Of a stretch of DNA of 64,000 nt, positions 49,773 to 59,209 are shown piece after piece. Source of the DNA: an uncultured Ruminococcus sp. (GTDB taxonomy: Bacteria; Bacillota; Clostridia; Oscillospirales; Ruminococcaceae); NCBI GenBank assembly GCA_900543145.1, contig UQPZ01000004.1:124001-188000 (forward strand), given 5' to 3'. Position numbers and translations under genes: made by a program. The notes under the pieces were generated by a model. That model saw nothing but the letters and a program-made list of their open reading frames with translations. It was not told where the DNA came from and searched no databases. How positions within the stretch are numbered: the first letter of the stretch is position 1; each line of letters starts with the position of its first letter.

Positions 49773-50333
49773 ATGGATCTATATGAAATTATTTTTGTCG
49801 CTTTGGGTTTGTCAATGGACGCATTTGCGGTTTCGGTAACTAACGGAATGTGCGTAAAAAGACCGGGGTTCGCTCATTCGCTTTGGTGCGGAATATGCTT
49901 CGGACTTTTTCAGGGGGCAATGCCTGCAATAGGCTATGCTCTCGGCAGAGGCTTTGAGAAATGGATATCAGCTTTTGATCATTGGATAGCCTTGATACTG
50001 CTCGGCTTTATAGGGGGAAAAATGATAGCCGACAGCCTTAAATCTAGGGAGTGTGAGGACAGGATAACGGAACTGACCTTGCCTGTGATGCTGGTACAGG
50101 GACTTGCTACAAGTATCGATGCGCTTGCTGTAGGAGTGAGTTTTGCGGCGTTATCGGTAAATATAGTAAGCTCCAGCGCAGTGATCTGCTTTGTTACCTT
50201 TGCGGTAAGCTTTGCGGGAGTTTATATAGGAAGGATTTTCGGCGGCAGGCTTAAAAGAAAAGCGGAGACTGCCGGAGGAATAATACTTATAGCTATCGGA
50301 TTAAAGATTTTTATAGAGCATACGTTTTTTTAA
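49773..50333 (+). CDS. mntP: Manganese efflux pump MntP
   Basis: A 186-residue membrane protein with six helices. The two internal repeats each carry the acidic motif: ALGLSMDAFAVSVTNGM near 12-28 and GLATSIDALAVGVSFAAL near 110-127. GGKMIADSLK lies near 82 and GRIFGGRLKRKAE near 152. It exports Mn(II) and protects against manganese toxicity. I looked for the yybP-ykoY manganese riboswitch upstream and did not see it. AGAGGAAAGG is the ribosome binding site. Confidence 0.93.
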   Translation: MDLYEIIFVALGLSMDAFAVSVTNGMCVKRPGFAHSLWCGICFGLFQGAMPAIGYALGRGFEKWISAFDHWIALILLGFIGGKMIADSLKSRECEDRITELTLPVMLVQGLATSIDALAVGVSFAALSVNIVSSSAVICFVTFAVSFAGVYIGRIFGGRLKRKAETAGGIILIAIGLKIFIEHTFF

Positions 50334-50496
50334 AAGGTTATTATGTAAAATTCTGCGGAATGATTTAATAATTGCCCTAAGAAAATGTTCATAAATAAGC
50401 AATAATTATGTGCTATCATATTATGCGTAGATTTTTTGACAAGTGTATAAAAAACAGTCATGTGTATAGATTTCTGAATGATAGGTAACAATTAAG

Positions 50497-51156
50497 ATGA
50501 AGTTATTGGTTATTTTTGACTTGGACGGAACGCTGATCAATTCAATATACGATCTGGCGGACGCTGTAAACGGGGCGCTTACCCGATTCGGATATCCTGT
50601 CCATAATGTCAGTGAGTATTATTATTTTGTGGGAAACGGAACGCTTAAACTTTGCGAAAGAGCATTGCCTCAGGACAGAAGAAGCAGTGATGAAATAATA
50701 CGTCTTCATTCAGCCTTTGCTGAGAGATATGAGAAATGCTGTATCAATAAAACAAAGCCGTATGACGGTATCCTTCCGCTGCTTGAAAACCTTAGGGCAA
50801 TGGGTGTAAAGTGTGCCGTGGCTTCAAACAAAACAGATAAATTTGTACATTTTGTAGTGGATTCGCTGTTTGACAGGAATGTATTTGACTATATTCAGGG
50901 AAAAACTGAAAGCGTACCCGCAAAGCCTGACCCGGAGATACTGGAAGCGATCATCAGAAAATCGGGCATTCCTAAAGACCGATGTATAATGGCGGGGGAT
51001 TCTGATGTAGACATCATGACCGCCAAAAACTGCGGAATCAGGTCTATAGGCTGCGCCTGGGGGTTCAGAGGAACCGGCGAGCTTGTTAACGCCGGAGCTG
51101 ATTACATAGCGCACCAGCCGGCAGACATTTTAAATAATATATCCGCAAACAGCTGA
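50497..51156 (+). CDS. HAD-family phosphatase (phosphoglycolate-phosphatase-like)
   Basis: A 219-residue HAD subfamily IA hydrolase with motif I VIFDLDGTLINS near 6, the C1 cap, motif II VASNKTDKF near 109, motif III lysine in VPAKPDPEIL near 141, and motif IV IMAGDSDVDIMTAKNCG near 167-183. The C-terminal AWGFRGTGELVNAGADYIAH pattern is that of Gph/PGPase-type enzymes. The true substrate is not determinable. The ribosome binding site before ATG 50497 is weak (AGGTAACAATTAAG). Confidence 0.88.
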   Translation: MKLLVIFDLDGTLINSIYDLADAVNGALTRFGYPVHNVSEYYYFVGNGTLKLCERALPQDRRSSDEIIRLHSAFAERYEKCCINKTKPYDGILPLLENLRAMGVKCAVASNKTDKFVHFVVDSLFDRNVFDYIQGKTESVPAKPDPEILEAIIRKSGIPKDRCIMAGDSDVDIMTAKNCGIRSIGCAWGFRGTGELVNAGADYIAHQPADILNNISANS

Positions 51157-51231
51157 AACGCCGTTTAATTACGGAAAGTTTTTTCAGACGCGCCGTTATA
51201 TTATAAACATCAGATGGAGGACGTTTTTTTA

Positions 51232-52890
51232 ATGAAGGATTTTTACAAAAGGTTTGTCAACGAGGAGCTTGACGAGAACGGAAGATTACTGAAATTTGAG
51301 CTGAATTTAAAGGAAAACTTCAACTTTTCCTATGATGTCATAGATGAGATCGCAGCCGCCGAGCCGGACAGGCTTGCGATTCATTGGGTAAACGAAAACG
51401 GAGAAGAGCATAAATTTACCTTCAAGGAGCTTTCGGAAAAGAGCAGTCAGGTTGCCAATATGATGCTGGCTTACGGCGTGAAAAAGGGCGATATGGTAAT
51501 GGCTGTGCTTAAAAGACATTACGAATTCTGGTTTCTTGCCTACGGCCTCATTAAGCTCGGAGCGATACTTGTACCGGCTACCTGTCAGCTTAAAAAGAAG
51601 GACTATATATACCGCTTTGATGCAGCTGAAATCAGCTACATCGTTGCTACCGCCGAAGATGATGTTCCTGCCGAGGTAGATGCAGCTCTTGAAGAGTACG
51701 GCGGAATGAAGCAAAAGTTCATAACTCACGGCGAGGCGAACGGATGGATAAACTTTCTGGAGGAAATGGAAAAATACCCTAAGGCTTTTGAAAGAATGGA
51801 AACTCGGACAGAAGAACCTATGCTTATGTATTTCAGCTCCGGAACTACCGGCTATCCCAAAATGGTACTTCACAGGCATTCTTTGGCCGCAGCGCATATT
51901 ATTACGGCTAAGCACTGGCATCATCTTGATGACGGTTCGCTTCATCTCACAGTATCTGAAAGCGGCTGGGCAAAATGTGCTTGGGGAAAAATGTTCGGTC
52001 AGTTTGCCTGCGGAGCAACTACCTTTGTATATGACTTTGACAGGTTTGTACCTGCAAATGTTCTGAAGGTACTGCAGGATTATAAGATAACCTCTTTCTG
52101 CGCTCCTCCGACTATGTACAGGTTCTTCATTAAGGAGGGTCTTGAAAATTATGATCTTTCTTCTCTTAAATACAGCTGTATTGCCGGCGAGGCGCTTAAC
52201 CCCGAGGTTTACAACAAATGGTATGAATATACCGGACTGAAGCTTATGGAAGCGTTCGGTCAGACGGAAACAGCGGTTCTTATCGGAAATCTTTACGGAA
52301 CAGAGCCTAAACCCGGTTCTATGGGTAAGCCGACTCCTCTTTATAATGTAGGGATAGTTGACAGAAAGGGAAAGCCTGTAGGAGTCGGGGAAACCGGAGA
52401 AATCGTAGTTTACGCCGAAAGAGGAAAGCATCAGGGTCTGTTTATCAAGTATTACCGCAATGCAGTTGAAACCGATAAGGCGTGGCGTTTCGGAATGTAT
52501 CATACGGGAGATACCGCATATATGGACGAGGACGGTTATTTCTGGTATGTAGGAAGAACGGACGATCTAATTAAGGCTTCCGGTTACCGAATAGGACCCT
52601 TTGAGATCGAAAGTATCCTTATGGAGCATCCGTCGGTTCTTGAATGTGCTATAACCGCAGCAGATGATCCTATAAGAGGAAAGGTAGTAAAGGCAACAAT
52701 AGTTCTGACTAAGGAATACAGGGAGAGGGCGGGAAGCGAACTGGTAAAAGAGCTTCAGACCTATGTTAAAAAATCCACCGCTCCATATAAATATCCCAGA
52801 ATTATAGAATTTGTGGACGATCTTCCGAAGACTATAAGCGGAAAAATAAGACGTGCTGAGATACGCGAGAACGACGCTAAGAAGATATAA
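51232..52890 (+). CDS. Acyl-CoA synthetase (AMP-forming, ACSM-like)
   Basis: A 552-residue ANL-superfamily enzyme that activates a short or medium-chain carboxylate to its CoA thioester via an adenylate. ATG 51232 is used because GATGGAGG precedes it. Motifs are the P-loop YFSSGTTGYPKMV near 198, the hinge GEALN near 320, EAFGQTETAV near 341, YHTGDTAYMDEDGYFWYVGR with TDDLIKASGYRIGP near 423-457, and the catalytic lysine in KTISGKIRRAE near 538. Acetate, propionate or isobutyrate are plausible substrates; specificity is not visible. Confidence 0.9.
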   Translation: MKDFYKRFVNEELDENGRLLKFELNLKENFNFSYDVIDEIAAAEPDRLAIHWVNENGEEHKFTFKELSEKSSQVANMMLAYGVKKGDMVMAVLKRHYEFWFLAYGLIKLGAILVPATCQLKKKDYIYRFDAAEISYIVATAEDDVPAEVDAALEEYGGMKQKFITHGEANGWINFLEEMEKYPKAFERMETRTEEPMLMYFSSGTTGYPKMVLHRHSLAAAHIITAKHWHHLDDGSLHLTVSESGWAKCAWGKMFGQFACGATTFVYDFDRFVPANVLKVLQDYKITSFCAPPTMYRFFIKEGLENYDLSSLKYSCIAGEALNPEVYNKWYEYTGLKLMEAFGQTETAVLIGNLYGTEPKPGSMGKPTPLYNVGIVDRKGKPVGVGETGEIVVYAERGKHQGLFIKYYRNAVETDKAWRFGMYHTGDTAYMDEDGYFWYVGRTDDLIKASGYRIGPFEIESILMEHPSVLECAITAADDPIRGKVVKATIVLTKEYRERAGSELVKELQTYVKKSTAPYKYPRIIEFVDDLPKTISGKIRRAEIRENDAKKI

Positions 52891-52902
52891 TAAAAATCAA
52901 AT

Positions 52903-52930
52903 AGGGACTGAGCTTTCAGTCCCTGTTTTT
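52903..52930 (+). terminator. Terminator after the acyl-CoA synthetase gene
   Basis: GGGACTGA and TCAGTCCC with a short loop are followed by TGTTTTTA. Confidence 0.85.
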
Positions 52931-52944
52931 ATAGGAGAATCAAT

Positions 52945-53565
52945 ATGCTTTTGTACGAATATCCTCCGAAGCTGGATAGGCAAAGCAGGCAGCTTAAAGC
53001 CGTTCATGATATAGAAGAGCATAAGAAAATGCGGCGCAATATGTATAAAAACCTTACTCTGGGAGCGGTCATAATTCTGCTGGGAGCGCTTATTTCTTTG
53101 GCTGTTATAAAAATAATTGTAATTCTTCTGGGCGCCGCTAATATCGTTACTGCATATCTGCTCTACAGGTTTTCGGCTATGTCGAGGGATACAAAGTGCT
53201 ATACCCGTATTTACGAGGACAGGATAGAGCATTGTCAGGGAAGTATGCTTAACGATCGGCATACTGTAATGACGTTATATTTTGATGATATAGTAAGCTC
53301 TTCTCAGACACCTTCGGGAAAGCTTACGGTCTGCTTAAAGGATAATTATGAATCGGAGATCGTCTGTGATAAGCCCGGCAGAAGCTTTAAAAAAGAGCTT
53401 GATGAAAATAAGGTCACCATAGATTTTCAGGATACAAAAGCTAAGCTTTACCTTATCGAGAATCTGCATGAGCAAATTAAATACCCTAAGAAGCAGTATA
53501 ATGTGATTGAAGATGAAGAGGACGAGGACGATAAATGGGATCCGCTTCATAAGCATGGTCTGTAA
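52945..53565 (+). CDS. Hypothetical membrane protein
   Basis: A 206-residue protein with two adjacent membrane helices (about 38-75, LTLGAVIILLGALISLAVIK). A cytoplasmic PH/YcxB-like beta domain follows (about 85-180, YTRIYEDRIEHCQGSMLNDR, LYFDDIVSSSQTPSGKL). It has a very acidic end (EDEEDEDDKWD). ATAGGAGAAT is the ribosome binding site. I do not recognise a named family. Confidence 0.65.
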   Translation: MLLYEYPPKLDRQSRQLKAVHDIEEHKKMRRNMYKNLTLGAVIILLGALISLAVIKIIVILLGAANIVTAYLLYRFSAMSRDTKCYTRIYEDRIEHCQGSMLNDRHTVMTLYFDDIVSSSQTPSGKLTVCLKDNYESEIVCDKPGRSFKKELDENKVTIDFQDTKAKLYLIENLHEQIKYPKKQYNVIEDEEDEDDKWDPLHKHGL

Positions 53566-53589
53566 ATGTAAATTTTATGTTAAATGCTA

Positions 53590-53618
53590 TTGCAATGCAA
53601 ATTGAAGTGTGCTATAAT
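53590..53618 (+). promoter_or_regulatory. Promoter of pheST
   Basis: TTGCAA at 53590-53595 and TATAAT at 53613-53618, spacing 17 bases, place the transcript start near 53626, just before the T-box leader. Confidence 0.7.
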
Positions 53619-53625
53619 TTTGTTA

Positions 53626-53876
53626 AACACATTGACCAAGAGAGTAGGAGTATTTGTTAGATTTTCAGAGAGAAGCCGCAGCTTTTGTGCGTCTGAAAGC
53701 GGTTTTAAATCGGAATATTCTGAAGTTCACTTGCGAGTGGTTCCGCCGAAGTTTTTTATTGTAAGCGGAAACGTAGGATTCTGCGTTAAAGATGCGGGAG
53801 TGTCTGCTCCCTGACTAATAGGTGGTTTAAGCAAGCACAGTCTTGTCCTGATTAGCTCGGGATAAGGCTTTTTTTA
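53626..53876 (+). promoter_or_regulatory. T-box leader controlling pheST
   Basis: The leader opens with AAGAGAGTAGGAG (stem I base) and ends in mutually exclusive structures. The antiterminator pairs CTAATAGG with CCTGATTAG around the T-box bulge TGGTTTAAGC, whose TGGT would bind the ACCA end of uncharged tRNA-Phe. The terminator pairs AGTCTTGTCC with GGGATAAGGCT (53839-53870) before a T run. The core reads AGGTGGTTT rather than the consensus AGGGTGG. Uncharged tRNA-Phe should switch the genes on. The specifier triplet TTC is plausible but not placed with certainty. Confidence 0.88.
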
Positions 53877-53898
53877 TTAATATTCGGGAGGAAGAATA

Positions 53899-54918
53899 AT
53901 GAGAGAACAGTTGAAAAATATTGAAGCCCGTGCAAAGGAAGAGCTGTCAAAGGTTTCTGACCCTAAGCTGCTTGAAGAGCTAAGAGTCAAATTTCTCGGC
54001 AAAAAAGGCGAGATAACGGCAATATTGAAACAGATGGGAAAGCTTTCAGCGGAAGAAAGACCGGTTATCGGACAGCTTGCAAATTCCGTAAGAGCGGATA
54101 TTGAAAGTGCAATTGCAGGAAAGCAGGCTCAGCTTAAAGAGGCAATGGCAGAAAAAAAGCTTGCGGCTGAAACTATTGACGTTACCCTGCCCGGAAAAGC
54201 TCCTAAAATCGGCAGGCCTCACCCGCTTAATGCAGTCTTGGCGGAGGTTGAGGACGTTTTTCTCGGCATGGGCTTTGATATAGTGGAGGGTCCCGAGGTC
54301 GAAACGGATCATTACTGCTTTGAAGCGCTTAATATGCCTAAGCATCATCCTGCAAGGGATACTCAGGATACGTTCTATATAAATGAGAACGTGCTTCTCA
54401 GAACGCAGACCTCCAGCGTACAGATAAGAACTATGGAAAAAATCAAGCCGCCTATAAGGATAATATCACCGGGAAGAGTTTACCGTTCAGACGCTGTTGA
54501 TGCCACTCATTCGCCGCTGTTCCATCAGATAGAGGGATTAGTTATAGACAAGGGCGTTACAATGGCTGACCTCAAGGGTACTCTTGAGCTGCTTATGAAA
54601 CGTCTTTACGGTGATGAAGCGAAGATAAGGCTTCGTCCTCACCATTTCCCTTATACCGAGCCGTCCGCAGAGGTTGATCTGATGTGCTTCAATTGTCACG
54701 GAGAAGGCTGTTCAATGTGCAAGCAGGAGGGCTGGGTAGAGCTTCTCGGAGCGGGAATGGTCCACCCTAAAGTTCTTGAAGGCTGCGGAATAGATCCGGA
54801 GATATACAGCGGATTTGCTTTTGGCATGGGTCTTGAAAGAATTACAATGGGAAGATACAGTATTAACGATATGCGTCTGCTGTATGAAAACGATATGAGA
54901 TTTTTGGAGCAGTTCTGA
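53899..54918 (+). CDS. pheS: Phenylalanine-tRNA ligase alpha subunit
   Basis: This is the catalytic subunit of the (alpha-beta)2 synthetase that charges tRNA-Phe. The 339 residues comprise an N-terminal coiled coil that binds tRNA (about 1-85) and the class II core. Motif 2 is GRVYRSDAVDATHSPLFHQI near 194-213, and motif 3 is SGFAFGMGLERITMGRY near 302-318. An inserted CFNCHGEGCSMCKQEGW stretch near 259-275 carries four cysteines, as in many Firmicutes. GGGAGGAAG gives the start. It is controlled by the T-box upstream. Confidence 0.96.
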   Translation: MREQLKNIEARAKEELSKVSDPKLLEELRVKFLGKKGEITAILKQMGKLSAEERPVIGQLANSVRADIESAIAGKQAQLKEAMAEKKLAAETIDVTLPGKAPKIGRPHPLNAVLAEVEDVFLGMGFDIVEGPEVETDHYCFEALNMPKHHPARDTQDTFYINENVLLRTQTSSVQIRTMEKIKPPIRIISPGRVYRSDAVDATHSPLFHQIEGLVIDKGVTMADLKGTLELLMKRLYGDEAKIRLRPHHFPYTEPSAEVDLMCFNCHGEGCSMCKQEGWVELLGAGMVHPKVLEGCGIDPEIYSGFAFGMGLERITMGRYSINDMRLLYENDMRFLEQF

Positions 54919-54937
54919 TAAAATAGGAGGTTAGAAT

Positions 54938-57349
54938 ATGGATCTATCAATGAGATGGCTTGCAGATTATGTTGACTGCGGCTGTGATATAAAGGATTTT
55001 ATTGCCGGTATGACTATGTCCGGTTCAAAGGTTGAATGCTATGGCAGGGAGGGCGATTATCTTTCTAACGTAGTAGTAGGAAGGGTACTTGAGATCGAAC
55101 GTCACCCCGACTCTGATCATATGTATACCTGTCAGATAGACGTTGGGGAAGAAGTGCCTGTACAAATCGTTACCGGCGCTCAGAATGTAAAAAAAGGCGA
55201 TTATGTTCCTGTTGCAAAGCATAAATCCACAGTGCTTCACGAAGGAAAGCCTGTAAAGATCACAAAGGGCAAACTCAGAGGGGTAGCGTCAAACGGTATG
55301 CTTTGCTCTCTCGGAGAACTGGGATTAACTGTTCATGACTTTCCTTACGCTATTGAGGACGGAATTTTTATACTCGGTGAGGACTGCAATACAACTGTAG
55401 GTATGGATATCAAGGAAGCTATAGGCTTTAACGATACAAAGGTTGAGTTTGAAATCACCTCAAACCGTCCGGATTGTCTGTCTGTTATCGGACTTGCAAG
55501 GGAGGCTCACGCAACCTTCAATGCTCCGCTTAACGTTAAAGAACCTGGATTCAAAGGTATTGAAGGTAATATCGGCGATTATCTGAAAGTAAAAATACAC
55601 AATACCCGGCTCTGTCAGAGGTATATGGGAGCTGTGGTCAAGAATGTAAAAATAGAGCCGTCTCCCCGTTGGATGAGAGAAAGGCTTCGTGCAAGCGGAG
55701 TAAGACCTATCAACAACTTTGTTGATATAACGAACTTTGTAATGCTTGAATACGGCAGACCCATGCATGCTTTTGATCTGAGATATGTCGAGGGCGGAGA
55801 GATAAATGTAAGAAATGCGGCGGCGGGAGAGAAAATAACTACTCTTGACGGTATCGAAAGGGAGCTATCCGAGGAGATGCTGGTAATCGCTGACGCTGTT
55901 AAGCCGGTAGCAGTAGCCGGAGTTATGGGCGGAGAGTACAGCGGTATTATGGATGATACTCAAACGGTAGTTTTTGAGTCGGCCTGCTTCGACGGAGCTT
56001 CGGTAAGAACTACAGCTAAAAAGCTTGGAATGAGAACCGACGCTTCCGCAAGATATGAAAAGGGTCTTGATCCTCACGAGTGTTATGAGGCTTTGATGAG
56101 AGCCTGTCAGCTGGTAGAGGAGCTTGGCGCAGGCGAGGTTATAAAAACTGTAATTGATGAAAATTATCAGGACGAAACTCCCAGATCAGTTGAATTTGAT
56201 TCGGATTGGATCAATGCATTTTTAGGAACCGATATATCCGAAAGCGATATGAAGGAATACCTGACAAAGCTCGGCTTCAAAATTGAAAACGGAAGGGCGG
56301 TCGCTCCGTGGTACAGGATCGACATAGAATGCAAGGCGGATATTGCGGAGGAAATTGCAAGGCTGTACGGATACAATAATATTCCAGGAACTATTATCAG
56401 AGGCGTGGCTCAGGCTAAGAGAACCCCGAAGCAGAATTTTGAAAGGGCAGTCAGCAGCGCTGTAATGGCGATGGGTCTTAACGAGGTAACTACATTCTCA
56501 TTTATTTCTCCGAAGTATTTCGATAAGATAAAGCTTGAACCTGATTCAAAGCTGAGGAATACAGTAGTTATTTCAAATCCTCTGGGCGAAGATACAAGCG
56601 TAATGAGAACTACGGTCATACCGTCGGTATGCGAGGTGCTTGCAAGAAACTACAGCTATAGGAATCCGGAGTGCTATATTTTTGAAATGGGTAACGAATA
56701 TATTCCGGTTGACGGTGAAACGCTTCCCTCCGAGCTGCTCAGACTTGGATTCGGAGTTTATGATACGGGATCAGATTTTGATTTCTATAATCTTAAAGGT
56801 ATCGCAGAGGGAGTTCTTGAAAAAGCCGGCGTAAAGGAATATGAAATAACAAGAGCCGGTAAAGCTTCGGCTTTTGACGAATATACCGCTTTTCATCCGG
56901 GAAGAGCCGCAGTTATAACGGTCGGAGGAGAGGAAGTTGGTATATTCGGAGAGCTTCATCCTGATGTTCTTGAAAACTACGGCATAGATACGAGAGCATT
57001 TGCAGGAAAGATAAATATCAGCGAGCTTATGCTTAAAGCGTCTTCTGAAAAAACATACAGGCCTCTTCCTAAATTCCCTGCGATAACAAGGGATATTTCA
57101 GCTGTCTGCGGAGCTGAGCTGCCTGTTGCAGAAATAGAAAAGGCGATCCGGTCAGCAGCAGGCGCTATACTTGAAAAAGTATCGCTTTTCGACGTTTATA
57201 CCGGAGAACAGATCGAAGCGGGAAAGAAGTCGGTTTCTTATTCACTTTCAATGCGTTCTCATGAGGGTACTCTTACCGACGAGCAGGCTGACAAGGCAAT
57301 GAGCAGGATTGTAAAAGCTCTTGAAGAGATAGGCGTTCAGAGGAGATAG
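54938..57349 (+). CDS. pheT: Phenylalanine-tRNA ligase beta subunit
   Basis: The 803-residue partner of PheS, of standard length. It has an N-terminal EMAP/tRNA-binding domain (about 40-150, VVVGRVLEIERHPDSDHMYT). The B3/B4 editing region (about 205-400) has GVRPINNFVDITNFVMLEYG and GVMGGEYSGI. B5 domains and the catalytic-like core follow, then a C-terminal ferredoxin-fold anticodon-binding domain (about 705-803, LPKFPAITRDISAV). Editing by B3/B4 removes mischarged tyrosine. It starts 19 bases after pheS with AGGAGG. Confidence 0.96.
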   Translation: MDLSMRWLADYVDCGCDIKDFIAGMTMSGSKVECYGREGDYLSNVVVGRVLEIERHPDSDHMYTCQIDVGEEVPVQIVTGAQNVKKGDYVPVAKHKSTVLHEGKPVKITKGKLRGVASNGMLCSLGELGLTVHDFPYAIEDGIFILGEDCNTTVGMDIKEAIGFNDTKVEFEITSNRPDCLSVIGLAREAHATFNAPLNVKEPGFKGIEGNIGDYLKVKIHNTRLCQRYMGAVVKNVKIEPSPRWMRERLRASGVRPINNFVDITNFVMLEYGRPMHAFDLRYVEGGEINVRNAAAGEKITTLDGIERELSEEMLVIADAVKPVAVAGVMGGEYSGIMDDTQTVVFESACFDGASVRTTAKKLGMRTDASARYEKGLDPHECYEALMRACQLVEELGAGEVIKTVIDENYQDETPRSVEFDSDWINAFLGTDISESDMKEYLTKLGFKIENGRAVAPWYRIDIECKADIAEEIARLYGYNNIPGTIIRGVAQAKRTPKQNFERAVSSAVMAMGLNEVTTFSFISPKYFDKIKLEPDSKLRNTVVISNPLGEDTSVMRTTVIPSVCEVLARNYSYRNPECYIFEMGNEYIPVDGETLPSELLRLGFGVYDTGSDFDFYNLKGIAEGVLEKAGVKEYEITRAGKASAFDEYTAFHPGRAAVITVGGEEVGIFGELHPDVLENYGIDTRAFAGKINISELMLKASSEKTYRPLPKFPAITRDISAVCGAELPVAEIEKAIRSAAGAILEKVSLFDVYTGEQIEAGKKSVSYSLSMRSHEGTLTDEQADKAMSRIVKALEEIGVQRR

Positions 57350-57362
57350 ATTTTTATTATTA

Positions 57363-57398
57363 CTATGCCGCAGGGATTTTGCATTTCTGCGGCATAGA
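57363..57398 (+). terminator. Terminator of pheST
   Basis: CTATGCCGCAG and CTGCGGCATAG form an 11-bp perfect stem, followed by AAATTTATT. Confidence 0.75.
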
Positions 57399-57446
57399 AA
57401 TTTATTCAACAAGTTTATGCAAATTGAATAAATTTCATAAAAGCAC

Positions 57447-57475
57447 TTGTTATTTTTTAAGTAATGGGTTATAAT
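57447..57475 (+). promoter_or_regulatory. Promoter of ireB
   Basis: TTGTTA at 57447-57452 and TATAAT at 57470-57475, spacing 17 bases. Confidence 0.7.
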
Positions 57476-57525
57476 AGTATATGTAGAATGTTAAGTGTAC
57501 AAATCTGTGTGAAGGAGTTGAGCTT

Positions 57526-57771
57526 ATGCACGAACAAACTATGGAATTTTCAGTTGTAAGGGATAAAGAGACCGAACTGAAAAAAACTCTGACGATTATT
57601 TATGACGCCCTAAAGGAAAAGGGCTATAATCCTATCAATCAGATAGTAGGTTATATTCTTTCAGAGGATCCGACATACATAACCACATACAACAACGCCA
57701 GAAGCTTGATCCGTCACATTGACAGAGATGAGCTTTTACAGGCATTGGTCAAGTCCTATCTTCAGGCATAA
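57526..57771 (+). CDS. ireB: IreB family regulatory phosphoprotein
   Basis: An 81-residue protein (DUF965/IreB). It begins TMEFSVVRDKETELKKTLTI, then YDALKEKGYNPINQIVGYIL and SEDPTYITTYNNARSLIRHI. In enterococci IreB is phosphorylated on an N-terminal threonine by the serine/threonine kinase IreK and tunes cell-wall antibiotic tolerance. A matching N-terminal Thr is present here (HEQTMEF). In Clostridia it commonly precedes other housekeeping genes. GAAGGAG lies 8 bases before ATG 57526. No IreK is in view. Confidence 0.93.
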   Translation: MHEQTMEFSVVRDKETELKKTLTIIYDALKEKGYNPINQIVGYILSEDPTYITTYNNARSLIRHIDRDELLQALVKSYLQA

Positions 57772-57782
57772 GGAATAGTTCA

Positions 57783-57812
57783 TGCGGAATGATATATTTC
57801 ATTCCGCTTTTT
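57783..57812 (+). terminator. Terminator of ireB
   Basis: GCGGAAT and ATTCCGC flank a 10-base loop and are followed by TTTTTTATTTTTA. Confidence 0.9.
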
Positions 57813-57833
57813 TATTTTTAATATAAAAAACTA

Positions 57834-57862
57834 TTGCCATTTCCGAGTTTATGAGTTATAAT
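57834..57862 (+). promoter_or_regulatory. Promoter of glyA
   Basis: TTGCCA at 57834-57839 and TATAAT at 57857-57862, spacing 17 bases. Confidence 0.75.
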
Positions 57863-57940
57863 TAATATTATAGCTTGCATTCAGGCGCCGCTTATGACGG
57901 GCTGAAGCAGGTCTGAATATAAAATGTTGGGAGAATGATT

Positions 57941-59188
57941 ATGAAAATAATGGACACTATCGGTTTTGTAGAGGACTTCGATAAGGAAGTCGGAGAGGCT
58001 ATGAATTCTGAGCTGGCTCGTCAGAGAAGAAATCTTGAGCTTATAGCAAGTGAAAATATTGTTTCGCCTGCTGTTATGGCGGCAATGGGCTCGGCGCTTA
58101 CGAATAAGTATGCCGAGGGTTACCCGGGAAAAAGATACTACGGCGGCTGTGAATGTGTCGACGTTGTTGAAAATATTGCGATCGAAAGAGCCTGTAAGCT
58201 TTTCGGCTGCAAGTTTGCAAATGTTCAGCCTCATTCGGGAGCTCAGGCTAACCTTGCCGTATATTTTGCTTTATGCGAAACCGGGGATACTATTCTCGGT
58301 ATGAGCCTTGCTCACGGAGGTCATCTTACTCATGGTTCTCCGGTAAATATGTCGGGAAAAAATTATAATTTTGTATCCTATGGACTTGACGAAAACGGTT
58401 ATCTTGACTATGACGAGCTTGAAAAGCTTGCAAAGGAGCATAAGCCTAAGCTTATAGTTGCCGGAGCTTCAGCTTATCCCAGAGTTATAGACTTTGAGAG
58501 AATTTCAAATATAGCTAAAAGCACAGGCGCAATGTTCATGGTAGATATGGCTCATATTGCAGGACTTGTAGCAGGAGGTCAGCATCCTTCTCCTATTCCG
58601 TATGCCGATGTTGTAACTACTACTACTCATAAGACGTTAAGAGGTCCGAGGGGCGGTATGATCCTTACAAATAACGAGGAACTTGCAAAGAAATTTAATA
58701 AGGCGATTTTCCCGGGAACTCAGGGAGGACCTCTTATGCACGTTATTGCGGCGAAGGCGGTATGCTTCGGAGAGGCGCTCAAACCTGAATTCAAGGCCTA
58801 TGCGGAGCAGGTAGTAAAGAATGCACAGGCTCTTGCAAAAGGTCTTGTAAGCAGAGGCTTTAATCTTGTTTCGGGCGGCTCTGACAATCATCTTATGCTT
58901 GTGGATCTTCAGCCGTTTAATATTACAGGAAAAGAGCTTGAGAAAAAGCTTGACGAAGTTTATATAACAGTAAACAAGAATGCTATCCCTAATGATCCTC
59001 AGAGTCCGTTTGTAACCAGCGGTGTAAGAATCGGAACTCCTGCGGTTACTACAAGGGGACTTGTTGAAGAAGATATGGATAAGATCGCAGAATGTATTTA
59101 TCTTACCGCTGCTGATTTTGACAATAAGGCTGACGAGATAAGAGCCGTTGTAAAATCAATCTGCGACAAGTATCCGCTTTACGAATAA
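57941..59188 (+). CDS. glyA: Serine hydroxymethyltransferase
   Basis: This PLP enzyme interconverts serine and glycine with tetrahydrofolate, the main source of one-carbon units. The 415-residue protein starts at ATG 57941 (GGGAGAA upstream; the frame opens 2 codons earlier). It has ELIASENIVSPAVM near 33-46, YAEGYPGKRYYGGCE near 57, QPHSGAQANLAVY near 96, and the PLP lysine K231 in TTTTHKTLRGPRGG. The C-terminus has VTSGVRIGTPAVTTRG. Own promoter and terminator. Confidence 0.96.
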   Translation: MKIMDTIGFVEDFDKEVGEAMNSELARQRRNLELIASENIVSPAVMAAMGSALTNKYAEGYPGKRYYGGCECVDVVENIAIERACKLFGCKFANVQPHSGAQANLAVYFALCETGDTILGMSLAHGGHLTHGSPVNMSGKNYNFVSYGLDENGYLDYDELEKLAKEHKPKLIVAGASAYPRVIDFERISNIAKSTGAMFMVDMAHIAGLVAGGQHPSPIPYADVVTTTTHKTLRGPRGGMILTNNEELAKKFNKAIFPGTQGGPLMHVIAAKAVCFGEALKPEFKAYAEQVVKNAQALAKGLVSRGFNLVSGGSDNHLMLVDLQPFNITGKELEKKLDEVYITVNKNAIPNDPQSPFVTSGVRIGTPAVTTRGLVEEDMDKIAECIYLTAADFDNKADEIRAVVKSICDKYPLYE

Positions 59189-59209
59189 TAATTATAATTT
59201 GATCATAAC

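Noticed and set aside
51307..52503. 398-codon minus-strand frame inside the acyl-CoA synthetase gene
   Set aside because: Long antisense frames arise from codon bias here; it has no domain, no ribosome site and no promoter. The same applies to 45324-46256 (GH43) and 26111-26803 (ABC exporter).
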